From Clostridiales bacterium (GTDB lineage: Bacteria > Bacillota > Dehalobacteriia > UBA4068), in contig WRHF01000003.1 in assembly GCA_009783415.1 (NCBI GenBank), positions 1 to 35,649 of the forward strand: 35,649 nt of DNA, in the 5' to 3' direction. Made by a program: the position numbers and the translations under genes. Position 1 is the first letter of the stretch, and each line of letters opens with the position of its first letter. Positions 1 through 7,412 of this stretch are shown piece by piece. The notes beneath the pieces were generated by a model. The model saw only the letters and a list, made by a program, of their open reading frames with translations. It was not told the origin of the DNA and did not search any database.

Positions 1-13
1 CTGCGACCGCAAG

Positions 14-43
14 TATTCAGGATTCAGTATTCAGAAATCAGAA
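14..43. repeat. Heptanucleotide tandem array A1 with hairpin
   Basis: About four 7-bp units of the form ATTCAGN run in phase. They are followed by GCGGG and a perfect hairpin TTTTCGC-TTC-GCGAAAA at 54-70. A second hairpin, TTACGAA-ACGAG-TTCGTAA, lies at 98-116. The stretch 1-205 holds no gene I can support; it contains this array, these hairpins and array A2. Confidence 0.75.
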
Positions 44-134
44 TGCGGGTAACTTTTCGCTTCGCGAAAACTATTGAACAAAATTCTTGTTTTTTATTTA
101 CGAAACGAGTTCGTAAGCTACTATAATTAAATCT

Positions 135-189
135 CTTAAACCTTAAATCTCAAATCTCAAATCTCAAATCTCGGGCTGCAAGGCAGCCC
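135..189. repeat. Heptanucleotide array A2 plus GGGCTGC hairpin
   Basis: Two CTTAAAY units and three CTCAAAT units run in strict 7-bp phase (135-172). They abut a perfect hairpin GGGCTGC-AAG-GCAGCCC (173-189), which sits just before the Shine-Dalgarno sequence of the first baseplate gene. The same hairpin next to an array of CTCAAAA-type units recurs at 12394-12442 in the opposite orientation. Confidence 0.85.
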
Positions 190-205
190 GTCAGGGGGTG
201 ATAAG

Positions 206-3200
206 ATGGCTTTGCGTCCGCCTTTGCTGGATGCCCGCAGTTTTTCCGACATACTTGCCCAATTGAATGAAAGTGCTGAACGTCATTTTCCGCAATGGCA
301 ACCTGGCGATGAAGCCGACCCCGGCGTTATGCTGCAGCATACTTTTGCCAGGTTGATGGAAATCATTATTGAGCGCTTGAACCGGGCGCCTGAAAAGCAT
401 ATGCTTGCCTTTTTGGCTGCTATGGGCATCAGCCCCTTGCTTCCGGTTCCCGCCCAAACAGCCCTGGTCTTTTCCCTAAAAAAAGACGCCCTTTTAGCTT
501 CAGTACCAAAAGGAACAGCCATTACTGCTATAACTACAGACGGAGGGCCCGCCCTTACTTTTACAACTAAAGAAAATCTTACGGTCTTGCCCACGGCCAT
601 AGGCTGTGCCTATACCTATGAACCCGGTTGCAGCCGCTATGGCGACTATACCGGCTGCATAAACGGAGAGGGTTTTACCCCTTTCTGCGGCGACAGGGCT
701 ATACCTGATGCCTTTTATTTTATTGATGATATTGCTCTTTCTATTGAGCAGCCCACAAAAATCTATCTTGTCCTCAATTTTAAACAGAAAATCCTGGGCT
801 CCCTGATCAGAAATTTTCTTAATAACCTGAATTGGTTCTATAGTGACGATGAGGGCCTAAGCCGGTTTTATCCGAAATTTTCTCTTGATAATATAACCTA
901 TTATACTTCACTTAAGCTGGAGATGGATCCTCCATTTGCTCCCAGCCCTGCAGTTCATCTGGGTGGCGGCTGCGAACCGCCGGCGGGGCGCTATTTTAAA
1001 TGCCTGCTCAAAAACAGCTTTGAGGCTAAAGCCGCGGCGGAAAAAATAGCGGTTTCTTTTGCCGAAATTGAAGTGTGGGGGCAAGAATGCCAGCCACAGC
1101 ATCTTTTTTTCAACAAAACCCGTTTGGATCCGGATAGTTACTTTTTACCCTTTGGCGACCGCCCCCAAGACGGCGATACTTTTTATATCGATATGGGCGA
1201 CTTTTTTAGCAGGCCGGGGGGCGCCGTCTTTTTGAATATGAATCTTACCTCCGGATTGGTAGGCCGAGACAGACGCTGGTGTCAGCTTAACTGGTCCTAT
1301 TTTGCACCGGACGGCTGGCAGCCTATTGCTGTGGAAGAAAGTGGCAGCTGGTTTAGCGGCAATTATATTAGCTTGGTTTTTATCAGCCCCGACAATATGA
1401 CCCAACGCAAAGTAAATGGGGTGAACGGTCATTGGTTGCGGGTCGTACTGCCTCCCGGAGATTATGGCAGTGAAGCCAGATATATTTTGCAAGGCAGTAC
1501 TTATGTCCTGGCGGAAGGCAGCGGGGTATTTTTATATCCTAAAGTAAAGTCAATATACCTAAAAACCAAATATGGGGTGACGAAGAACATAAATCGGGCG
1601 ACCTGCCGGGCTTATCGGCAAAGAGGGCACATTTATTCGCCTATAAATGAGGCAGCACCCTCGCCGCTCACAAACCCCGAGCTATCGGGCTCTTATTTCT
1701 ATTTAGGTTTTGATCACCTTCTCCCTCAAGAACCTATTTCCCTTTATGCCGATGCCGAACCAATAGGGGTAAGAAAATCCATTACTGCGGCAGTTACCTG
1801 GGAATACTTGTCAAATAACGGTTGGCAGACTCTTTATGTCCAAGATGATACCTCAGACCTCTCCCGTTCCGGCATGGTGCGCTTTTCTTCTCCGGCGGAT
1901 TGCGTATGTGAGCCCATCTTTGATAATACGGCTCGCAGCTGGATCCGCCTCTCCAAAAGCGGCGATGTCCGCCTAAAAGGGATTTATTTAAATGCGGTCA
2001 CTGCCGAGCAAGCCGTTGCTGTACCGCGGGAAGCCCTTGGTTCCTCTAATGGCAGCCCGGATCAGAGTTTCCATTTGCGCTGGGTTCCGGTGCTGAAAGA
2101 ACAAAAGATCTGGGTACGGGAGGCTGAAGCCCCCACTGCTGCCGAATTGGTGGAGACTCTGCTGGAGAAGAGGCAAAACCAGGTTACCCAGGAAGAGGAA
2201 TATTGGGTACTCTGGCAGGAACAAAACAGCTTCGGCGCTTCGGAGGCTTTCAGCCGCCATTATGTTCTGGATCATAATAGCGGCGAGATCCGTTTTGGCG
2301 ACGGCAGCCGGGGTATGATCCCGGAAAAAGGTTCGGCTATAGTCGCCCAATATCGTTTTGGCGGAGGGGTGCGGGGAAATCTGCCTGCTGCTGTCATTAC
2401 CAAACCTACCACGGTTCTAAAAGGTATTGAGCGGGTTTATAATCCCATTCCTGCAACAGGAGGAGCTCAGTTAGAAGAGATCATGAGTATTTTGGAGCGG
2501 GGACCGATGGCTCTGCGTCACCGCGGCCGGGGCGTCACAGCTTTGGATTTGGAGTGGTTGGTCAAAGAAGCTGCAGGGGAAGCTCTTGACCGGATCAAGT
2601 GCCTGCCCGGCGAAGGCAAGCAGCCTTCAACCCTTTTATTACTCCCTGCCATCGGCGGTCTGCGGCCACTGCCTGACGGTACCCTTGCGGCCAGGATCCA
2701 TGATTACCTTGCATCCAGGATTCCGGCGGCAACAGGCGGCGGCAATGCTTTTAAGATTATTGGCCCGCGTTATCTCAAGGTTGGAGTATCTGTTGACCTG
2801 ATTCCTGCCAACCACTTGGAAAGCAGCCTGGTGCGGGAGCGGACAGTTCATTGTCTTCACACTTACTTGCATCCCCGCCGGGGCGGTAGGGACGGCTTGG
2901 GTTGGCCGTTTGGGCGGAATGTTTATCTTTCCGAGATCTGTGCGGTCCTTGAAGAGGTGGAAGGAGTTAGCCGGGCTTTGGCTGCTACAGTTTTCCTCTA
3001 TCCGGCCGCGCTTCAGCGCCAACTGAGTCTTGAGGTGACGGATGCCCGGCTCTCAATTGCCTATCCTGCCGGGAGCCTGATCTCCCTTAACGATCCCTTG
3101 GGCCGGGTCAGCTGCCAGTGGCTGCTGGCAGAGGCGATCGAAACTGATTCTCTGCCCAATGCCATCAATATTACCGGCCTGCGTGAAGGCGATTTACTTG

Positions 3201-3745
3201 ATATCACCTATCCTTTTATTTACAGCGGGGGCAATTTTAGCAAAGAAGCTCCGATCGATTTTCCCGGCGGCAGCCTGGCGCGGTTTAGCGATGGGGCTAC
3301 GACTACCCTGAAACAGGATCTGCCCAAAGGCGAACGGCTAAAAGGAACAATGCTAAATGATCCCGGGGAGATCAAGGAGGGTACAGTAATTACCTTGATC
3401 TATCCTGATGCTTTGCTGATCACTGATTTATCAGACAATGAGAGCGGTTATTCGGTCAGTGCCTCCTGTCTCCGTGAAGAGGCGCCGCTGGCCAAGGATC
3501 TAATTCTGGAATGCAGCCAAAGCAAGGTAAAAGCCGAGCTGAAAGAGGCCCTTTGGGATGGCAGCCAAGTATCGCTTCAATTCCCGGATATTGCTCCGGG
3601 TCAATTCAAACTCTCTCATCCGGAAGGTTTGTCCGACCCGGTCACCATGAAAATCAACTCGGTTCAGCCGATAACTGATATCGTATATCTCTTTGAACAC
3701 GAACTCTGTACACCCGGGGTTATTGAATTAAGAATTAAGAATTAA
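206..3745 (+). CDS. Baseplate J-like protein of a contractile injection or tail-like system
   Basis: This 1179-aa protein should be a structural baseplate wedge subunit that joins tail fibres to the tube and sheath of a contractile particle. The N-terminus (LLDARSFSDIL, then FPQWQPGDEADPGVML) matches the conserved opening of large TIGR02243-type putative baseplate assembly proteins. The gp47/J core is visible at about residues 687-730 (SGEIRFGDGSRG, then YRFGGGVRGNLP). A second conserved stretch, RHRGRGVTALDLEWL, lies near 771, and a J-type C-terminal region (YLHPRRGG, GWPFGRNVYLSEI) near 889-925. The start is set by AGGGGGTG 5 nt upstream. It opens a five-gene run on the + strand, followed after 26 nt by a shorter paralogue. 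The last codons and the stop (ELRIKN*) are written in a 7-bp array, so the natural C-terminus may once have differed. No sheath or tube gene lies within the window. Confidence 0.85.
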   Translation: MALRPPLLDARSFSDILAQLNESAERHFPQWQPGDEADPGVMLQHTFARLMEIIIERLNRAPEKHMLAFLAAMGISPLLPVPAQTALVFSLKKDALLASVPKGTAITAITTDGGPALTFTTKENLTVLPTAIGCAYTYEPGCSRYGDYTGCINGEGFTPFCGDRAIPDAFYFIDDIALSIEQPTKIYLVLNFKQKILGSLIRNFLNNLNWFYSDDEGLSRFYPKFSLDNITYYTSLKLEMDPPFAPSPAVHLGGGCEPPAGRYFKCLLKNSFEAKAAAEKIAVSFAEIEVWGQECQPQHLFFNKTRLDPDSYFLPFGDRPQDGDTFYIDMGDFFSRPGGAVFLNMNLTSGLVGRDRRWCQLNWSYFAPDGWQPIAVEESGSWFSGNYISLVFISPDNMTQRKVNGVNGHWLRVVLPPGDYGSEARYILQGSTYVLAEGSGVFLYPKVKSIYLKTKYGVTKNINRATCRAYRQRGHIYSPINEAAPSPLTNPELSGSYFYLGFDHLLPQEPISLYADAEPIGVRKSITAAVTWEYLSNNGWQTLYVQDDTSDLSRSGMVRFSSPADCVCEPIFDNTARSWIRLSKSGDVRLKGIYLNAVTAEQAVAVPREALGSSNGSPDQSFHLRWVPVLKEQKIWVREAEAPTAAELVETLLEKRQNQVTQEEEYWVLWQEQNSFGASEAFSRHYVLDHNSGEIRFGDGSRGMIPEKGSAIVAQYRFGGGVRGNLPAAVITKPTTVLKGIERVYNPIPATGGAQLEEIMSILERGPMALRHRGRGVTALDLEWLVKEAAGEALDRIKCLPGEGKQPSTLLLLPAIGGLRPLPDGTLAARIHDYLASRIPAATGGGNAFKIIGPRYLKVGVSVDLIPANHLESSLVRERTVHCLHTYLHPRRGGRDGLGWPFGRNVYLSEICAVLEEVEGVSRALAATVFLYPAALQRQLSLEVTDARLSIAYPAGSLISLNDPLGRVSCQWLLAEAIETDSLPNAINITGLREGDLLDITYPFIYSGGNFSKEAPIDFPGGSLARFSDGATTTLKQDLPKGERLKGTMLNDPGEIKEGTVITLIYPDALLITDLSDNESGYSVSASCLREEAPLAKDLILECSQSKVKAELKEALWDGSQVSLQFPDIAPGQFKLSHPEGLSDPVTMKINSVQPITDIVYLFEHELCTPGVIELRIKN

Positions 3746-3757
3746 GAATTAAGAATT
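3725..3757. repeat. Heptanucleotide array A3 at a gene 3' end
   Basis: Four GAATTAA units and a partial fifth run in 7-bp phase. They encode the last residues and the TAA stop of the first baseplate gene and run up to the Shine-Dalgarno sequence of the next gene. No separate hairpin is evident here. Confidence 0.85.
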
Positions 3758-3771
3758 GTGGAGGGGAGATT

Positions 3772-4641
3772 ATGCCTATACCGATACCTGATTTGGGTGA
3801 CCGCAATTATGATCAGCTTTTAAGTGAAACATCGAGGGTTATTGACCGCTATTTTCCAGAATATTCTGACATTGGCCCCTCTGACCCGGCTACTACCGTA
3901 AATGAGCTGTTTTGTTATTTATTTGATATTGCCTCCTCCCAATTAAATCGGATATCAGCGGAAACCCGGCTGAATTTTGCGGTTCTTTTGGGCATAGAAA
4001 AAGTTTACGGCCGTCCGCCCGAAGAAGCGGTCCGCTTGGCCCTAAACTCTTTGTCCCGAATCGAACGTGCTGTTACAGCTGATGATATTGTCACCGTCAT
4101 CAAAAATACTTCTCAAACCCCCAAAGCCGGATATAGCGAGCCGGTTGTCCGGGCTTATGTGCTTTCCGGGGCGCCGGTCACAGTATTTGTAGTGCAAAAG
4201 GGCGCCGTAACGGGAGGGATCACAACCGGCCACAAGCAGGATCTGATCCTGCTTTACAAAGCCTTGCGGACCTCAAGCCCTATTTGTACCCGCTATTTAC
4301 TGCGCCATGCGCCGGTACTCACATTTGATCTGGCGCTTGAGATCAGCAAACGCCGGGATTCTACCCTTCCCGAAGCCAGTCTTATTACAAAAGCAAAAAA
4401 TACTCTCAGCGCCTTTTTTGATCCGCTGAAAGGAGGCGATTCGGGAACCGGCTGGGAATTTGGCCGCGCCGTATCGCGCAGCGAAATCTATGGATTGATA
4501 GAAAGGATACCGGAGGTCGACCATGTTGATTTGCTTCGGATCAAAGAAAGCGCCAAACCTAATTATGAAGGCGCAGATGAACTGCAACCCGCACTGGGAG
4601 GCCTGGTAAAAATGAAACAACCGACAATTAAAGTGGTTTGA
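3772..4641 (+). CDS. Second, shorter baseplate J-like protein
   Basis: This 289-aa protein is a smaller relative of the upstream baseplate protein. Its N-terminus (PDLGDRNYDQLL, then FPEYSDIGPSDPATT) repeats the same conserved opening, and RAVTADDIVTVIK matches the J-type RAVTxxDF segment that normally follows the central beta domain. That central domain, with the FGDGxxG motif, is missing, so the protein is essentially the helical wedge ends joined directly. The C-terminus has the usual GWEFGRAVSRSEIYGLIERIPEVDHVD pattern, quoted here in parts: GWEFGRAVSRSEIY and IPEVDHVD. Contractile injection systems commonly carry two J-like proteins, so this is probably a genuine second wedge protein rather than a broken copy. 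GGAGGGGAG precedes the ATG. The next gene starts 12 nt downstream. Confidence 0.8.
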   Translation: MPIPIPDLGDRNYDQLLSETSRVIDRYFPEYSDIGPSDPATTVNELFCYLFDIASSQLNRISAETRLNFAVLLGIEKVYGRPPEEAVRLALNSLSRIERAVTADDIVTVIKNTSQTPKAGYSEPVVRAYVLSGAPVTVFVVQKGAVTGGITTGHKQDLILLYKALRTSSPICTRYLLRHAPVLTFDLALEISKRRDSTLPEASLITKAKNTLSAFFDPLKGGDSGTGWEFGRAVSRSEIYGLIERIPEVDHVDLLRIKESAKPNYEGADELQPALGGLVKMKQPTIKVV

Positions 4642-4653
4642 GAGGTGTGAATC

Positions 4654-5739
4654 ATGCCAAAAAATAACCGGCCGCTTAATTCCATCAGTTTTCTGGACAA
4701 TTTACCCGCTCTTTATTCCCGGGACTGGGAGGAAGGCGGTCCCTTGTTCAGGGATTTTCTCAAACAGTTCGAGGAAGCTTTTGATGCTTTGGAAGCCTCT
4801 ATTATCGGCGATGCCCTTACTCTTGTCTATAAGGGTAAGGGTGATATTGAGGGAGATCCGGAAGTTACCGGTTATCCCTTACTGGTGGAGACCTTTGATG
4901 CCGGCCGGCTGGGCTATCCCAAGGGTTCTCAGGCCTTCATTTCCGGCGATCCTGTTGCGACCCTATTATCCCATCCTATTGAGGCAGACGGAGAGAATAT
5001 AGGACTGATCAGGATCAGCGGCGCCAGTTTTTTTAAACGCCTAAAACCGGGAGATCAGCTGGTAGTACGCAGCGGCAGCGGTCTTACGGGGCTGACTTCC
5101 ATCCGCGAGATGCCGCCTCCAGGTTTTCGCCATCGCGGCGGTCAGGATAAACTGCTCTATTTGCAGTATCTTGCCTCCTGGATCGGCTTGCCCTTGCGTT
5201 CGGACAAAACTGTCAGCTGGAATCGCCGCTTTTTCCGGGAAGCAATAGCTCTGGCCCCCAACCGCTCCACCTTGTCCGGATTAACTGCACTATTAAAATC
5301 CTGGCACCACGAAGAAACCGCGGCAGCCGAGACAGTTGTCACCGATCTTATTGCTCCGGAAAATGGCCTGAACACTGTTTTTTGCCTGGAAAGGAGCCGG
5401 ATCGGGATCGATACGGTGCTGGGTGAGGGGCAGCCGTCACACTTTTATGTCCATCTGACGGCAGATCCTACCGATGTTTCCATGCGCAGCCCCAAAAAAA
5501 TCGGGGCAATGAAAGCGGCAGCCAAACTGATCCTCGATCTGGAAAAACCTGCCAATACCAGCTACACTCTCAATATCCATTTTTACACCATGCAACTTGC
5601 CCCTGACGCCCGCATTGCGCCCTATAAGCAAGCAAACCAAGTAAGAGATCCGGAATTCATTGATGATGATGAGCTGGCAGTAAAAGATACCAACACCTTT
5701 GCCCGCATAGGCGTCACAACTTTGATAGGTAATAGGTAA
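4654..5739 (+). CDS. Phage tail protein I-like baseplate component
   Basis: The 361-aa product resembles the TIGR02242/gpI family of tail proteins that sit at the baseplate rim between the J proteins and the fibres. Visible signatures are the N-terminal FLDNLPALYSRDW with an acidic, aromatic helix after it, LQYLASWIGLPL at about 168-180, and NRRFFREAIALAPNRSTLSG, which corresponds to the family's R-rich helix followed by RGTxxGL. The C-terminal part is predicted beta-rich with no recognised motif. GAGGTG precedes the ATG. Gene order (J, J, I, fibre) fits an extracellular contractile injection system or R-type particle. The last codons and stop (IGNR*) fall in a short AGGTAAT duplication of 7-bp period. 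Confidence 0.75.
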   Translation: MPKNNRPLNSISFLDNLPALYSRDWEEGGPLFRDFLKQFEEAFDALEASIIGDALTLVYKGKGDIEGDPEVTGYPLLVETFDAGRLGYPKGSQAFISGDPVATLLSHPIEADGENIGLIRISGASFFKRLKPGDQLVVRSGSGLTGLTSIREMPPPGFRHRGGQDKLLYLQYLASWIGLPLRSDKTVSWNRRFFREAIALAPNRSTLSGLTALLKSWHHEETAAAETVVTDLIAPENGLNTVFCLERSRIGIDTVLGEGQPSHFYVHLTADPTDVSMRSPKKIGAMKAAAKLILDLEKPANTSYTLNIHFYTMQLAPDARIAPYKQANQVRDPEFIDDDELAVKDTNTFARIGVTTLIGNR

Positions 5740-5740
5740 T
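5727..5740. repeat. Two-unit heptamer at a gene 3' end
   Basis: AGGTAAT occurs twice in tandem and encodes the final residues and TAA stop of the tail-I-like gene. It is short and could be chance, but its 7-bp period and its place at a gene end match the other arrays. Confidence 0.4.
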
Positions 5741-5753
5741 AAGGAGGTTTATT

Positions 5754-7067
5754 ATGAGCAGTTTGGAAACGGGTTCCAAGAAAACCATTCAGCGTTATTA
5801 CATGAAGATGAAGTATCAGGAGCGGCAGTTTTTGCGGGCTCAGGATTTTCAGGATGAACAGGATTATCATGTGCAAAAAATGAAGGATCATAACCGCTTG
5901 CTGCATACCAGGGGTGTCTGTGAGGGTTTGCTGGTCACCGCCTCCAAAACCGAATTATGCGTTGATGTCAGCGCCGGTTCGGCTATAGACGCCATTGGTA
6001 ATCCGATCATGCTGGCCGAAAAGGAAACAGTTGACCTCAGCAAATCCTGCCCGGGGGCGACATCGATCGTCCTTACCATCCGCTATGGCCAGGCCAATGC
6101 CCCGGACAAAGAATACAATCCGGATGAAGGCGGCTTCAGCGGCTGCACCCGCACCCTGGAAAGGCCGGTCTTCGAAGCCTGGCCCGCCGCCAGTCCCAGT
6201 ACCGACGCCAACTGTTTACTGCTGGCTGCGATCACCCGCAATGCAGCCGGCACGATCCTGACCTGCAATTCCAGTCCTTTGGGCCGCCTGACAGCCGGTG
6301 TGCAATTGAGCGCGGTAGGTTCCGGCGAGCTGCTTGCCCAAAGCGTGACCACCGATAAGATCAAAGACGGCGCCGTAACGGAAATCAAACTGGCAGGCAA
6401 TGCCGTAACTGCAGCCAAGCTGGCTGTAAACGCTGTTACCACCGAGAAAATCAATGCTGCTGCCGTTACCGATCTCAAACTGGCAACCGATGCCGTGATC
6501 ACCGCCAAAATCAAAGACGCTAATGTAACTTCGCTTAAACTGGCTAACAATGCCGTTACCACTGAAAAAATCAATTCTGCTGCCGTCACTGATGCCAAGC
6601 TGGCAACTGATGCCGTGATCACCGCTAAAATCAAAGACGCTAACGTAACTGCGGGTAAACTGGCTAACAATGCCGTAATCACCGATAAAATCAATTCTGC
6701 TGCTGTTACCGATCTCAAACTGGCAACAAACGCCGTAACTACTGCCAAAATCAACACTGCGGCCGTCACCGAAACCAAACTGGCAAGCAAAGCCGTTAGT
6801 TTTGATAAAATCAAATGTACTCCTTCTGTAGGCACCTATACCATTCAAGCAGGTGGTACATACACTACAGGTTCCTCGTTTACTGAGGAGCAGATGACAA
6901 GCTTATTATTTTTACGCAGGCTTTGGGTGAATACCGAAGGAGGACGGGCCAGCTTTACAGAGTATTCAACTAAGCCCGGCGCCAACTCTTATTATCAACA
7001 TATATTAATCAAGAATGAAAGTTCTTTTACAATTGAGGTTAAGTCGGTAGTCTATCGTATTACTTAA
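5754..7067 (+). CDS. Fibre-like tail protein with decapeptide repeats
   Basis: This 437-aa protein probably attaches to the baseplate and projects outward as a receptor-binding or stabilising fibre. Residues 10-90 (YQERQFLRAQDFQDEQDYH, HNRLLHTRGVCEGL, SAGSAIDAIGNPI) form a domain often found beside J- and I-type tail genes. Residues about 196-355 are sixteen decapeptides of the form NAVTxxKIxx or AAVTxxKLxx with KI and KL largely alternating. This pattern is typical of trimeric beta-spiral or left-handed helical fibre shafts. The C-terminal ~80 residues are beta-rich and would be the tip. The start is fixed by AAGGAGG 6 nt upstream. Repeat DNA is GC-richer and probably recombination-prone. 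The 250-aa and 210-aa antisense ORFs over the repeats are shadows. Confidence 0.8.
   Translation: MSSLETGSKKTIQRYYMKMKYQERQFLRAQDFQDEQDYHVQKMKDHNRLLHTRGVCEGLLVTASKTELCVDVSAGSAIDAIGNPIMLAEKETVDLSKSCPGATSIVLTIRYGQANAPDKEYNPDEGGFSGCTRTLERPVFEAWPAASPSTDANCLLLAAITRNAAGTILTCNSSPLGRLTAGVQLSAVGSGELLAQSVTTDKIKDGAVTEIKLAGNAVTAAKLAVNAVTTEKINAAAVTDLKLATDAVITAKIKDANVTSLKLANNAVTTEKINSAAVTDAKLATDAVITAKIKDANVTAGKLANNAVITDKINSAAVTDLKLATNAVTTAKINTAAVTETKLASKAVSFDKIKCTPSVGTYTIQAGGTYTTGSSFTEEQMTSLLFLRRLWVNTEGGRASFTEYSTKPGANSYYQHILIKNESSFTIEVKSVVYRIT
6339..6818 (+). repeat. 30-bp coding repeats with a 120-bp higher-order unit
   Basis: Sixteen in-frame 30-bp units encode decapeptides in the fibre-like protein. 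From 6429 a fourfold super-unit of 120 bp (40 aa) is repeated three times: 6429-6548, 6549-6668 and 6669-6788. The first two copies differ at few residues and the third has diverged more. This suggests recent growth by 120-bp duplications on top of an older 30-bp repeat. Confidence 0.9.
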
Positions 7068-7081
7068 GGAGGTGATGATCT

Positions 7082-7300
7082 ATGGTTACATACGTTATCT
7101 GTAATTCTGCCGGTGAAATTATTACAGTTTGCCGCTGTGAGGAATTACCCAACGAGATCGAGCGCGAATTTAACATTCCCGAGGGCGGCTTCATTATCGA
7201 CCTTACCGGACAAAAGCCCTTTGAGACCCTGGAAGTTTTGGAAATCCATAACGGCTATCAAGCCGATGCAAAAAAGAAAAAACTGATTCCAAAACCCTAA
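7082..7300 (+). CDS. Small protein at the end of the tail-like gene run
   Basis: I do not recognise this 72-aa protein. It has no signal peptide or membrane segment, a central IPEGGFIIDLTGQKP stretch and a lysine-rich end (AKKKKLIPKP). It is very likely real, because a near-perfect AAGGAGGTG lies 8 nt before its ATG and overlaps the stop region of the fibre gene, so it is translated with the tail operon. A small chaperone or adaptor of the fibre is possible, but nothing in the sequence proves it. Its stop codon lies in a CCCTAAA-type heptamer array. Confidence 0.6.
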   Translation: MVTYVICNSAGEIITVCRCEELPNEIEREFNIPEGGFIIDLTGQKPFETLEVLEIHNGYQADAKKKKLIPKP

Positions 7301-7321
7301 ACCCTAACCCGGACAAGCCGG
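7292..7321. repeat. Heptanucleotide array A4 plus CCGG hairpin
   Basis: Two AAACCCT units and a partial third (7292-7310) contain the stop codon of the 72-aa gene. They run into the hairpin CCGG-ACAAG-CCGG (7309-7321). The same hairpin lies next to array A14 at 25800-25812. The unit resembles plant telomere repeats only by coincidence. Confidence 0.6.
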
Positions 7322-7330
7322 AAAAGCACC

Positions 7331-7398
7331 GTCATTGCGGACTTGATCCGCAATCCCCCGGTAATACGCAGGGGATCCCGGGTCAAGCCCGGGATGAC
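7331..7398. repeat. 68-bp dispersed palindromic repeat, copy 1
   Basis: The element starts GTCATTGCGG and ends CCCGGGATGAC. It contains two inner hairpins, GCGGA-CTTGA-TCCGC and CCCGGGTCAAGCCCGGG, and outer ends that pair (CGTCAT with ATGACG). A second 68-bp copy lies at 34044-34111. It sits between the convergent tail operon and peptidase gene and may act as a bidirectional 3' hairpin. Confidence 0.8.
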
Positions 7399-7412
7399 GT
7401 GTATGATAATTT

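Noticed and set aside
6083-6848. Antisense ORFs of 250 and 210 aa over the fibre repeats
   Set aside because: They are shadows of the repeat: the 30-bp periodic DNA keeps other frames open. No ribosome binding site, and the sense frame has clear family features.
206-7300. Complete prophage
   Set aside because: No integrase, terminase, portal, capsid, holin or att-like repeats are visible; only baseplate and fibre functions are present.
7292-7310. Telomere-like CCCTAAA repeat as a replicon end
   Set aside because: Only two units, located at a gene stop and in line with the other heptamer arrays; sequence continues normally on both sides.
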